From: Tropicimonas sp. IMCC34043
GTDB lineage: Bacteria > Pseudomonadota > Alphaproteobacteria > Rhodobacterales > Rhodobacteraceae
Direction: 5' to 3'
DNA: 64,000 bases
NCBI RefSeq assembly: GCF_003390845.1
Contig: NZ_QMEK01000001.1
Span: forward strand, 1,860,001-1,924,000
The translations under genes and the position numbers were made by a program. Positions 1 through 8,031 of this stretch are shown in pieces. The stretch's first letter is position 1. Every line of letters begins with the position of its first letter. Under the pieces are notes generated by a model. The model was not told the DNA's origin, searched no databases, and worked only from the letters and a program-made list of their open reading frames with translations.

Positions 1-670
1 CATCGTCCTTGTTGATGACAAGGCCCGCGACGCCGACGTTACCGCCGAGCTTGCGGAAATACTCGACCGCCGAGCAGACATTGTTGGCGACATAGAGCGA
101 CTGCAGGTCGTTCGAGCCGACCACGATCACCTTTTGCGCCATGTCCCGTGCAATCGGCAGGCCAAAGCCGCCGCAGACCACGTCGCCGAGGAAATCGAGC
201 AGGACATAGTCGAAATCCCAGTCGTGGAAGCCAAGCTTCTCCAGCAGTTCGAAGCCATGGATGATGCCCCTGCCGCCACAGCCGCGCCCGACCTCCGGGC
301 CACCGAGTTCCATGGCAAAGACGCCGCCGCGCTTGAAGCAGACATCGCCGATGACCACCTCCTCGCCAGCAAGCTTCTTCCGGGTCGACGTTTCGATGAT
401 CGTCGGGCAGGCCTTGCCGCCGAACAGCAGGCTGGTGGTGTCCGATTTCGGGTCGCAACCGATCAGCAGCACCCGCTTGCCGTCTTCGGCCATCTTGTGG
501 CTGAGATTGGCGAGTGTGAAGCTTTTGCCGATGCCGCCCTTGCCATAGATCGCGATGATCTGCGTCTTCTTGACCGGCTCGCGCGGCTCGATCTCGCCCC
601 AGGGTTCGCCCGCTTCCGCACGCAGGCGGTTGTCATAGTCGTCATGGCCGTTCGGCAAATCGAGGGTCAT
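1..670 (-). CDS. bchX: Chlorophyllide a reductase iron protein subunit BchX (3' end outside window)
   Basis: ATP-dependent reductase component of chlorophyllide a oxidoreductase (BchXYZ), which reduces ring B on the way to bacteriochlorophyll a. I translated the minus strand from the ATG at 670: about 223 residues remain open at the window edge, against roughly 330 for the family. A nitrogenase-Fe-protein P-loop GKGGIGKS lies at residues 43-50, followed by DPKSDTT and two conserved cysteines of the [4Fe-4S] bridge in a GCGGRG and a VVCGGF context. The start overlaps the bchC stop by 4 bases (ATGA), so the two genes are translationally coupled; bchY and bchZ are expected just beyond the window. 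Confidence 0.95.
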   Translation of the reverse strand, partial: MTLDLPNGHDDYDNRLRAEAGEPWGEIEPREPVKKTQIIAIYGKGGIGKSFTLANLSHKMAEDGKRVLLIGCDPKSDTTSLLFGGKACPTIIETSTRKKLAGEEVVIGDVCFKRGGVFAMELGGPEVGRGCGGRGIIHGFELLEKLGFHDWDFDYVLLDFLGDVVCGGFGLPIARDMAQKVIVVGSNDLQSLYVANNVCSAVEYFRKLGGNVGVAGLVINKDD

Positions 671-1608
671 GCGGCCACTCCCCAGTCCAGGATCATCTTC
701 AGGCAGTCGGGGTCCTCGAAAGCCGTCTCATAGGCACTTGGTGCCTCCTCGGCGGGCCGGCAGTGGGTGATCAGATCCCCAAGCGACAGCGCGCCGGATT
801 CAACCAGCGTCCGGGTGGCAAACAGATCCTCCCGCGTCCACTCGGCGGCGACGCGGAACCGGGCTTCCTTCATGAAGGCGAGCGGGAAGGCAAAGCTGAT
901 CGGTTCGGGATAGAAGCCCGCCAGCACGATCTCGCCGCCCTTGGCCAGACGCCCGATCAGGCTGTTCAGCAGGTCCGACTTGCCGGTGGCATCGAAGATG
1001 CAGGCATAGTTCCGGCACGGATCCGCGTCGGGATGCAGCACCTCATAACCCGCAGCACCGGTGCGCCGCTTCGGATTGGTCTCCCAGACCATCGGTGCCG
1101 GCGCGCCCGCAGCAATCGTCAGCCGCGCCAGCAGCCGCCCGAGCACGCCATGGCCGACGATCAGGTCGGGCATCGAGGTATCAAAGCCGGCGATGGCGTG
1201 GCGCGCAGTGGCCGCAAGCGCCAGCAGGGCGGCCTCGCGACCCATTCCGGGATCGACCGGCAGCAGCCGCTCGGCAGCGGTCGAGATGGTTTCCGCGGCG
1301 CCGCCGAAAAGCCCGCGCACTTCACCGAAACAATTCGCCCCGGGAACGAAGACCGTCTGACCCACCCGCAGCGCACTGCCGGGACCGGCCTCGATGACCT
1401 CGCCCACGGCTTCATAGCCGGGAACCAGAGGATAGCCCATTCCGGGAAACGGCGGCATCGTGCCGGTCCAGAGCAACCGCTCGGTTCCGGCAGAGACACC
1501 GGAGTGGCGGATGGCGACCAGCACGTCCGTATTCTGAGGCCGGGTCAGGGGCACGACATCGCACCTCAACTGCCGCGGCGCCTCGAGTATGACTGCCTTG
1601 GTCTCCAC
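667..1608 (-). CDS. bchC: Bacteriochlorophyllide a dehydrogenase BchC
   Basis: Oxidises the C3 1-hydroxyethyl group of the chlorin/bacteriochlorin to the acetyl group of bacteriochlorophyll a. The 313 residues form a medium-chain dehydrogenase of the short BchC type: an N-terminal GroES-like half with [14 protein letters not shown] near residues 58-71, and a nucleotide-binding half containing IVGHGVLGR. It is the first gene of the bchC-bchX transcription unit and has its own promoter with paired PpsR sites at 1679-1722. Length and position next to bchX and crtF match Rhodobacter clusters. Confidence 0.95.
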   Translation of the reverse strand: METKAVILEAPRQLRCDVVPLTRPQNTDVLVAIRHSGVSAGTERLLWTGTMPPFPGMGYPLVPGYEAVGEVIEAGPGSALRVGQTVFVPGANCFGEVRGLFGGAAETISTAAERLLPVDPGMGREAALLALAATARHAIAGFDTSMPDLIVGHGVLGRLLARLTIAAGAPAPMVWETNPKRRTGAAGYEVLHPDADPCRNYACIFDATGKSDLLNSLIGRLAKGGEIVLAGFYPEPISFAFPLAFMKEARFRVAAEWTREDLFATRTLVESGALSLGDLITHCRPAEEAPSAYETAFEDPDCLKMILDWGVAA

Positions 1609-1678
1609 CCTGATCCCCCCGTTTTCTGCTGTTCGATTGCCACGCAGACCGTGTCTGACTCGCCGCTTCCGAACTGAC

Positions 1679-1722
1679 TGTAAGTTTATCGTTACTCACA
1701 ACTATGTCAATCTGGATTGACA
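1679..1722 (-). promoter_or_regulatory. bchC promoter with two PpsR/CrtJ palindromes
   Basis: TGTCAATCTGGATTGACA at 1705-1722 is an exact TGT-N12-ACA site and a perfect 7-4-7 inverted repeat. A second, imperfect copy, TGTAAGTTTATCGTTACT, lies at 1679-1696, with 8 bases between the two. On the minus strand TTGACA (1710-1705), 16 bases and TAAACT (1688-1683) form a sigma-70-like promoter buried inside both sites. Paired CrtJ sites 8 bases apart over the bchC promoter are the known arrangement in Rhodobacter. Expected effect: aerobic repression of bchC and bchX. Confidence 0.85.
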
Positions 1723-1748
1723 CATTTAGCGACAAGCGCGGCAGTCTG

Positions 1749-2894
1749 TCAGATGTCAGATTTGATTGCGGTAACGACGCTGGTCACGAAGGGCCATGTG
1801 CCCTGCGACGCGCGCAAACCCGTGAATCCTGCCGATTTCAGCATTTCCATATGCGCCTCGACCGACCGTGGACGGCCGGTTGTCATCGCCATTGTATAGA
1901 ATCCGAAATAGGCATCGCCCGCGCGACTCGGATGGCGACCCCCCGCCATCGGCTCGGAAATGACGATCTTTCCGCCCGGAGCGAGCGCTTCGAAGGCCAG
2001 CGCCAGGATCCGCTCGACCCGGTCGTCATCGTGATCATAAAGAACCCGCACCAGCGTGATCGCCTCGGCGCCCTTCGGCAGGGCCGCGTCGTCGAAACTG
2101 CCGCCGATGGCCGTGGCGGCCACGCCCTCGCGTTCAAATCGTTGCGCCGCCCGGGCGGCGACCTCGGGAAGGTCGAAAAGTCGCAGATCGCAATCGGGCC
2201 AACGCTGGGCCAGGCGGATCAGAAAGCTGCCGTCGCCGCCGCCCAGATCCATCACACTGCGAATCCCGCGCAGATCGAGCGCCCGCAGCGTCTCTTCCGC
2301 GACCAGCGCCTGCGAGGCCGCCATGACATCTGAATAGGCCGCGGCCGTGGGGGCATCGGGCGACTTGCCGCCGCCGACATAGGGCCAGAAGGCCGCAAGC
2401 TCGGTGTCGGTCTCGCCGCGCAGCAAGGCGACCGGATCCGCAAGGTCCCGGAAGAGCAGCGCATGATGTCGGATCATCACCGCAAGCCCCGGCACCGACA
2501 GCACCGGCGCCCCGAGACGTCCCAGACCATATCGCCCGCCCTGCCGCAGTGTCAGGATCTCGAGCGCGGCCGCCGCGTTGCAGAGCGTCTCCATGCGGGC
2601 AGGCGAAACACCGGTCGCCGCGGCAAGATCGTCGACCGCGCGCGGGGCCTCTGCCACGGCGGCGAGAAGGTCCAGCTCCACGCAGGCGCTCAACACTTGC
2701 GAATAGACGAAGCCCGACATCAGATCGAAGACGTCCTGCCCGTTGCGGCGCGCAATCCCACGCAACACCGGAAGCCGCCGCGCCCAGCGGTTGAACCGGG
2801 CCGAGGCGATCAGTCTTGCACGCAGGGTGTTGACGTGGTCTCGCACCGATGCCGAGACCGAAGCCCCCGTGCCGGCCGGCGATCGCCGACCCAT
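1749..2894 (-). CDS. crtF: Demethylspheroidene O-methyltransferase CrtF
   Basis: Transfers a methyl group from S-adenosylmethionine to the C-1 hydroxyl of demethylspheroidene or hydroxyneurosporene, the last step to spheroidene. The 381 residues have an N-terminal dimerisation/winged-helix region and a C-terminal Rossmann methyltransferase domain with the SAM motif DLGGGDGSFL. The start at 2894 lies one base past the crtE stop, so crtE and crtF are co-transcribed in the classic crtEF order. The stop at 1749 lies 27 bases beyond the bchC operator. Confidence 0.95.
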   Translation of the reverse strand: MGRRSPAGTGASVSASVRDHVNTLRARLIASARFNRWARRLPVLRGIARRNGQDVFDLMSGFVYSQVLSACVELDLLAAVAEAPRAVDDLAAATGVSPARMETLCNAAAALEILTLRQGGRYGLGRLGAPVLSVPGLAVMIRHHALLFRDLADPVALLRGETDTELAAFWPYVGGGKSPDAPTAAAYSDVMAASQALVAEETLRALDLRGIRSVMDLGGGDGSFLIRLAQRWPDCDLRLFDLPEVAARAAQRFEREGVAATAIGGSFDDAALPKGAEAITLVRVLYDHDDDRVERILALAFEALAPGGKIVISEPMAGGRHPSRAGDAYFGFYTMAMTTGRPRSVEAHMEMLKSAGFTGLRASQGTWPFVTSVVTAIKSDI

Positions 2895-2895
2895 G

Positions 2896-3759
2896 TCAGC
2901 CGACCTTGAGCTTCACGCCCATCGGAGTAAGACGATCTGCCTGACCGCGAACGATCTGTGCCAGCGTAGCCTCGCCAGGACAGGACGGGATCGACGAGAT
3001 CGCGCCGCCGAGCGTGTCCTGCAGACGCCGGATCGCGCCGTCGATCCCCAGATCCGCCACCGCGTTGGGACGACCGTGCACGGCATCCTGCCCGACCGGT
3101 TTTCCCAGCGTCTCCTCGTCGAGGACGGCATCGCGCAGATCGTCGGCAACCTGAAAGGCCTCGCCGATTCGCATCCCAAGCTCGGTCCAGGCAGCCGGGT
3201 CACTGCCGCCGGCGATGGCACCCATTGTCGTGGCGGCAACGAACAGCGACCCGGTCTTGGCCTTGTGATAGGCTGAGAGGTCGACGCAAGGTTCGCTTTC
3301 CCATCCCTGACCGGCGCAGATGCCACCCGGCATGCCGGACGCCCGGCCAAGCGTCGTCACAAGCGACAGCGCGCGGGCGGGATCGACCGTCCCGGCACGG
3401 GCCAGCACCTCGAAGGCCATGATGATCAGGGTATCCCCCGCCAGAATTGCCAGCGGTTCGCCGAAAGCAGCATGTACAGAAGGCTTTCCGCGCCGAATCC
3501 CGGCATCGTCGAAACACGGAAGGTCGTCGTGGACGAGGCTGGCGCAATGCATGAGTTCGATTGCGACGCAGGCGGCATCGGTCAGTTCGGGGCAATCGTC
3601 CCCACAGGCCTTGGCGACGGCAAGGGCAAGCATGGGGCGCACTCTGGCGCCACCGGGGAACACAGCGTACTCCAGCGCCGATGCAAGCTTCGGCGGTGTT
3701 GGCGGCGTCTGACCCAGGCCAATGGCCCGTGAAATTGCTGCCTCTATCCTCTGGTCCAT
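2896..3759 (-). CDS. crtE: Geranylgeranyl diphosphate synthase CrtE
   Basis: Trans-prenyltransferase that builds geranylgeranyl diphosphate for carotenoids and for the bacteriochlorophyll tail. 287 residues. The first aspartate-rich region DDLPCFDD is at residues 78-85 followed by IRRGKPSVH, and the second aspartate motif DDLRD at 206-210. First gene of crtEF, divergent from crtD; the shared gap carries two PpsR palindromes. The start at 3759 is preceded by GAGGG on the minus strand. Confidence 0.95.
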   Translation of the reverse strand: MDQRIEAAISRAIGLGQTPPTPPKLASALEYAVFPGGARVRPMLALAVAKACGDDCPELTDAACVAIELMHCASLVHDDLPCFDDAGIRRGKPSVHAAFGEPLAILAGDTLIIMAFEVLARAGTVDPARALSLVTTLGRASGMPGGICAGQGWESEPCVDLSAYHKAKTGSLFVAATTMGAIAGGSDPAAWTELGMRIGEAFQVADDLRDAVLDEETLGKPVGQDAVHGRPNAVADLGIDGAIRRLQDTLGGAISSIPSCPGEATLAQIVRGQADRLTPMGVKLKVG

Positions 3760-3776
3760 GGCACCGCCCTCGAGAT

Positions 3777-3819
3777 TGTCATTTCAACATGACACATGTA
3801 CTGTCAGTTATGCTGTACA
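3777..3819. promoter_or_regulatory. Two PpsR/CrtJ sites in the crtE/crtD divergent gap
   Basis: TGTCATTTCAACATGACA at 3777-3794 and TGTCAGTTATGCTGTACA at 3802-3819 both fit TGT-N12-ACA exactly, with 7 bases between them. The first has perfect six-base arms (TGTCAT/ATGACA). They sit between the divergent crtE and crtD starts and can control both directions. The sites cover an upstream in-frame ATG at 3796, which argues against using it as the crtD start. Confidence 0.85.
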
Positions 3820-3852
3820 CTCCGTCCCCTCATGTCAACTGCAAGGACGTCC

Positions 3853-5355
3853 ATGGCGACCCGCGAAGGTCAGAAAGTCATCGTGATCGGCGCCGGAATC
3901 GGCGGCCTGGCGGCCGCCCTGTCGCTGCGCGCCTCTGGCGCCGAGGTTACGGTATTCGAGCGTCACGGGCACCCGGGCGGCAAGATCCGCACGCGGGCCT
4001 CAGCGGCCGGCCCGGTCGATACCGGCCCCACTGTCCTGACCCTGCGGCGCAACTTCGAGTCGCTTTTTTCCGAGATCGGCGCACGGCTTGAAGACCATAT
4101 AGACTTGGTCGCCGAGCCGCTTCTGGCCCGTCACTTCTGGCCCGATGGCAGCCAGCTTGACCTGTTCGCGGATCGCGCCGCCTCGGCCGATGCGGTCGGG
4201 GTCTTTGCCGGCACCAAGGCCTCGCAGGAATTCCGGCTGTTCTGCGACCGCGCGAGCCTGCTGCTCGACACTTTCGAGGCCCCGGTGATGCGCGCGCGCA
4301 GGATGGTGCCCCGCGACATCGCAGCGCGGACCCTGGCCGGGGGGCTGCCCGTGCTGAGAGCCATGGCGCCCATGCGCAGCATGGACGCGGCCCTCAGGAG
4401 CGCCTTCTCGGACTCGCGGCTTGCGCAATTGTTCGGGCGCTATGCCACCTATGTCGGCGGGGCGCCGCAATTGTCGCCTGCGATTCTGTTGCTGATCTGG
4501 GCCGCCGAGGAAGGCGGGGTCTGGCGGATCCGGGGCGGGATGGCATCGCTTGCCGGCGCGCTGCACCGGCTGGCCGTCGCGAACGGCATCGACGTTCAGC
4601 TCGGCACCCCGATAAAGCGTCTCGAATGCCAGCAAGGGCGGGTATCGGGTGTCGTGACAGACGACGGCATACGGCACGCGGCGACGGCGGTCGTTTTCAA
4701 CGGCGATCCGGCCGCGTTGCAGCGGGGCCTGCTTGGCATCGCCGCGACCGGCGCCGTTTCCCGTCGCGCCGTCAGCCCGCGCTCTCACTCTGCCTGTGTC
4801 TGGGCCTTTGCCGCGACCCCACTCGGGGCACCTCTGGTCCATCACAACGTGTTTTTCGGCACCGATCCCGCAACCGAATTCGGCCCGCTGGCGCGGGGCG
4901 CGCTGCCGCAGGACCCGGCGCTTTACGTCTGCGCGCAGGACCGCGGCGCAGGCGCGGCCCCGAACGGGCAGGAACGATTCGAGATCATCATGAACGCACC
5001 GCCCGTTTCGGACACCGGCACCGGTTGGGACGAAGAGGAGACACTGCGATGCCACGACAGCACGATCCGGCTGCTATCGGAGAGGGGGCTGCACTTCACG
5101 CCCGCACCGGAGCCGCGGGCGATGACGACGCCGGCGGACTTCGCGCGGCTGTTCCCGGGCTCGGACGGATCCCTCTACGGGCGGAGCCCGCATGGAATGA
5201 TGGCGAGCTTTCTGCGGCCGACGGCCCGCAGCAACCTGCCGGGGCTCTATCTGGCAGGGGGCGGGGTGCATCCGGGGCCTGGCATCCCCATGGCCCTGCT
5301 CTCCGGGAGGCACGCGGCCGCGGCGATCGTGAGCGACCGAACTTCGACCTCCTGA
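3853..5355 (+). CDS. crtD: Methoxyneurosporene/hydroxyneurosporene C-3,4 desaturase CrtD
   Basis: FAD-dependent phytoene-desaturase-family enzyme that introduces the 3,4 double bond in spheroidene synthesis. 500 residues from this start. The dinucleotide-binding GAGIGG is at residues 13-18, then FERHGHPGGK, and the C-terminal family signature GLYLAGGGVHPGPGIP. I chose ATG 3853 because AAGGA lies 5 bases upstream (3843-3847) and the FAD fold follows directly; the in-frame ATGs at 3796 and 3832 overlap the operator or lack a Shine-Dalgarno. Its stop overlaps the beginning of the crtC frame. Confidence 0.93.
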   Translation: MATREGQKVIVIGAGIGGLAAALSLRASGAEVTVFERHGHPGGKIRTRASAAGPVDTGPTVLTLRRNFESLFSEIGARLEDHIDLVAEPLLARHFWPDGSQLDLFADRAASADAVGVFAGTKASQEFRLFCDRASLLLDTFEAPVMRARRMVPRDIAARTLAGGLPVLRAMAPMRSMDAALRSAFSDSRLAQLFGRYATYVGGAPQLSPAILLLIWAAEEGGVWRIRGGMASLAGALHRLAVANGIDVQLGTPIKRLECQQGRVSGVVTDDGIRHAATAVVFNGDPAALQRGLLGIAATGAVSRRAVSPRSHSACVWAFAATPLGAPLVHHNVFFGTDPATEFGPLARGALPQDPALYVCAQDRGAGAAPNGQERFEIIMNAPPVSDTGTGWDEEETLRCHDSTIRLLSERGLHFTPAPEPRAMTTPADFARLFPGSDGSLYGRSPHGMMASFLRPTARSNLPGLYLAGGGVHPGPGIPMALLSGRHAAAAIVSDRTSTS

Positions 5356-6266
5356 TCCCGCCCGACGGCTACGCCTGGTGGTATGTCGACGGCATCTCCG
5401 ACGACGGCGAAAGGGCGATCTCGATCATCGCCTTCATCGGCTCGGTTTTCTCGCCCTGGTACCGCTGGTCGGGCCGGCAGCGCCCGCAGGACCACTGCTG
5501 CATCAACGTCGCCCTCTATGGCCGCGGCGGCCGCTGGACCATGACCGACCGCGGCGAAAGCGCGCTTCGGCTTGCCCCCGAACGCATCGAGGTCGGACCG
5601 AGCCACATGGCCTGGGAGGACGGAACCCTCGTGATCCGGATCGACGAGCGCACCGTGCCGCACATGGACAGGCTGCGTGGCGAGGTGCGAGTGATCCCCT
5701 CGGGCATCACAAACGTCGAACTGCCGCTGACCCCCGATGGCGCCCATGTCTGGCGCCCCTTCGCGCCGACATCGCGGGTCGAGGTATCGATGAACCGCCC
5801 CGGCTGGACCTGGTCCGGCCATGGCTATTTCGATGCAAACTTCGGCCTGCGCGCGCTCGAGGCCGATTTCTCCTACTGGACCTGGGCGCGGATGCCGCTC
5901 GGCCGCGGCACGGCGGCGTTCTACGATGCCGAACGGCGTGACGGGTCACACCTCGAAGCAGCGGTCCAGTTCGATCCCGACGGCACCGCCACGCTGTTTC
6001 AGGCGCCGCCGAGGGCGCAGATCCGCCGCTCGCTCTGGGCGGTCCGGCGCGAGACCCGGGCAGATCCCGGCGTACAGCCGCGACAGGTGAAGGCGATGCT
6101 CGACGCGCCCTTCTACACCCGCTCTGCCGTCTCGACGGTGATCGATGGCGAAGAAACGGTCGGGGTACACGAAGCGCTCGACCTCGACCGCTTCGCCAGC
6201 CGCTGGCTGAAGCCGATGCTCGCCGTGAAGGTGCCGCGCCGGGCGCGATGGCGGTTCAGCGACTGA
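5352..6266 (+). CDS. crtC: Carotenoid 1,2-hydratase CrtC (start codon unclear)
   Basis: Adds water across the C-1,2 double bond of neurosporene to give 1-hydroxyneurosporene. The frame is conserved from FDLLIPPDGYAWWYVDG through FIGSVFSPWYRW to the end, about 304 residues. No ATG, GTG or TTG occurs in this frame between 5283 and YAWWY. The first candidates are a CTG at 5352, which overlaps the crtD TGA, or an upstream GTG at 5330 that lies in the crtD frame and would need a one-base shift. The family assignment is firm; the N-terminus is not. The 3' end overlaps the convergent tspO by 11 bases. Confidence 0.88.
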   Translation: MIPPDGYAWWYVDGISDDGERAISIIAFIGSVFSPWYRWSGRQRPQDHCCINVALYGRGGRWTMTDRGESALRLAPERIEVGPSHMAWEDGTLVIRIDERTVPHMDRLRGEVRVIPSGITNVELPLTPDGAHVWRPFAPTSRVEVSMNRPGWTWSGHGYFDANFGLRALEADFSYWTWARMPLGRGTAAFYDAERRDGSHLEAAVQFDPDGTATLFQAPPRAQIRRSLWAVRRETRADPGVQPRQVKAMLDAPFYTRSAVSTVIDGEETVGVHEALDLDRFASRWLKPMLAVKVPRRARWRFSD

Positions 6267-6744
6267 GGTCGAGCGGGGCCGCGTCCGGGTTCAACCGCCA
6301 GACCGAGAAGTTGAGCGCGCCCGCGACCGTGACCCAGATCAGATAGGGCACGAACATCAGCCCGGAGATCCAGTCCACCGTCCAGAAGGCGACAAGCGTT
6401 CCCGCCACCGACAGCCACAGAGGCACCAGCACCATCATCCCGCCCCGCAGACGTCGAAGGCCAAAGAACACCGGCGTCCAGAGCGCGTTGAGCGCAACCT
6501 GCAACGCCCAGAGCGCGAGGCCGATGCTTGCAGCCTGACCACCGTCGCTGGCCCCGGAAACCCGCGCGGCAGACCACGACATCAGGATGTAGAGCGTGGT
6601 CCAGACCGTCGGGAAAACCCAGTTCGGCGGCGTCCAGTGCGGCTTTTTCAGGGATTGGTACCATTCGCCCGGCGGAAAGATCGCACCGGTGACCCCGGCA
6701 CCAAAACAGGCGGCGAAGTAGATGGCGAAGACAAGGATATCCAT
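6256..6744 (-). CDS. tspO: Tryptophan-rich sensory protein TspO
   Basis: Five-helix outer-membrane TspO/PBR protein. In Rhodobacter it tunes photosynthesis gene expression, probably through tetrapyrrole transport or turnover. 162 residues, with the aromatic-rich signature around KKPHWTPPNWVFPTVWT near residues 33-49 and WRLNPDAAPL at the end. It lies in its usual place beside crtB/crtI. Convergent with crtC, sharing 11 bases at the 3' ends. Confidence 0.93.
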   Translation of the reverse strand: MDILVFAIYFAACFGAGVTGAIFPPGEWYQSLKKPHWTPPNWVFPTVWTTLYILMSWSAARVSGASDGGQAASIGLALWALQVALNALWTPVFFGLRRLRGGMMVLVPLWLSVAGTLVAFWTVDWISGLMFVPYLIWVTVAGALNFSVWRLNPDAAPLDLSR

Positions 6745-7008
6745 CGAAGACCTCTGTTATTCAAGAGCATTCCCGGCAGGTTGATGCTCTGGACCTCCCA
6801 GAACCCCGGCCCGCCACCAGGTCGCGCCCGACGAGCGCTACCCGAAGCTGTCCATCGCGCCATCTCCGCACGAAGGCGTCCGGGCGCAAGGGACCCGTTG
6901 CCCGACCACGTTCTGGCCGGGTCGGCGCCAGACTGCAACGATCCAGCGGACATTCTGTTCCCAAACGCCGACCGTAAAGGCACGACTGGGATTCCATGGT
7001 CACGACGG
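6745..7008. other. 264-base gap between tspO start and crtB stop
   Basis: No convincing gene. A 7-base inverted repeat AGAGCAT/ATGCTCT (6764-6770 and 6784-6790, 13-base loop) lies just upstream of tspO and could be a weak terminator for crtIB or part of the tspO leader. I see no TGT-N12-ACA site here. Confidence 0.4.
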
Positions 7009-8031
7009 TCAGGCGTATGTCTGCCCCTGGTCTTCCTGCGCAAGCTGGGCAAGCACCGACAGCACCGTCCCTGCCCGGCCCTCGCCCCAGCCGACCGCCT
7101 GGGCGGGACCGCAGGCAGCGTCGATCAGAAAGGCCGCGGCCGGCAACGGCGGCGCGTGGCGCACCGGCGACCGGGGGGCGAGCGTGGTGGCGCCCGCCTG
7201 CCCTGCCGCGACCGCAAGAAGGCGCATCTTCTCGGCCCTCGACGTGTGGGCGCGCCGGGTGATGCTGTCGTAATCGGCCGCTGCCACATGGGTTCCGATG
7301 CGGGCATAGATCTGGCGGGCCGCAAAGATCCCCATGCGGCACCCGGCGGGAAGACCGGAAACCCCGGCTTCCGAGCGGAGATAGAGGCGCTGCGCCTCGT
7401 TCAGCAGACGTTTCACGCAGCGACGGAGCCCCGGCGACGGCGCGGGCGCGGTCAGAAACGCTGCCACATCGATCCCCTCTTCGGCCAGCCAGTCGCAGGG
7501 CAGGTAGAGCCGCCCGGCCTCGGCGTCCTCACCGATGTCGCGAGCGATGTTGGTCAGCTGCATCGCAACGCCAAGATCGCAGGCGCGCGCCAGCACATCC
7601 CTGTCTCGCACCCCCATCGCCACGCACATCATCGCCCCGACCGTCGAGGCAACGCGGACACAATAGCCGTGCAGCTCATCGAGGGTCTGATAGCGACGCT
7701 CCAGCGCGTCCCAGGCAAACCCCTCCAGCAGCGCCTCGGGCAATGCGCGCGGCATGTCGACCTCGGCCACAAGCGCGGCAAAGGCGCGATCGGCCGGGCC
7801 ATCCTTCGGGGTGCCGGCATAGGCCAGATCCAGACGGTCGTGCAGCGACAGCACGGCCGCGGACTTGGCATCGCTCAGGTCGACCGCGTCATCGGCAAGC
7901 CGGCAAAAGGCATAGAGCACCAGCGCACGATCCCGCACATCCCGCGGCAAGAGCTTCGAGGCCGCGTGGAACGAAAGCGACCCGGTCCGGATCGCCTCGC
8001 GACAATGGTCCAGATCGCCCGGGTCGATCAT
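7009..8031 (-). CDS. crtB: Phytoene synthase CrtB
   Basis: Condenses two geranylgeranyl diphosphates to phytoene. 340 residues from ATG 8031, which overlaps the crtI stop by 4 bases (ATGA). The two squalene/phytoene synthase aspartate motifs are present: DDAVD at residues 47-51 and DIGED at 165-169 followed by AEAGRLYLP. The frame is open further upstream, but that part only shadows the end of crtI. It forms the crtI-crtB operon. Confidence 0.95.
   Translation of the reverse strand: MIDPGDLDHCREAIRTGSLSFHAASKLLPRDVRDRALVLYAFCRLADDAVDLSDAKSAAVLSLHDRLDLAYAGTPKDGPADRAFAALVAEVDMPRALPEALLEGFAWDALERRYQTLDELHGYCVRVASTVGAMMCVAMGVRDRDVLARACDLGVAMQLTNIARDIGEDAEAGRLYLPCDWLAEEGIDVAAFLTAPAPSPGLRRCVKRLLNEAQRLYLRSEAGVSGLPAGCRMGIFAARQIYARIGTHVAAADYDSITRRAHTSRAEKMRLLAVAAGQAGATTLAPRSPVRHAPPLPAAAFLIDAACGPAQAVGWGEGRAGTVLSVLAQLAQEDQGQTYA

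Noticed and set aside
4000-5055. 351-codon open frame antisense to crtD
   Set aside because: Pure third-position GC shadow of crtD; Arg/Ala/Gly-rich, no motif.
6764-6790. PpsR site upstream of tspO
   Set aside because: The inverted repeat is AGAGCAT/ATGCTCT and does not fit TGT-N12-ACA.
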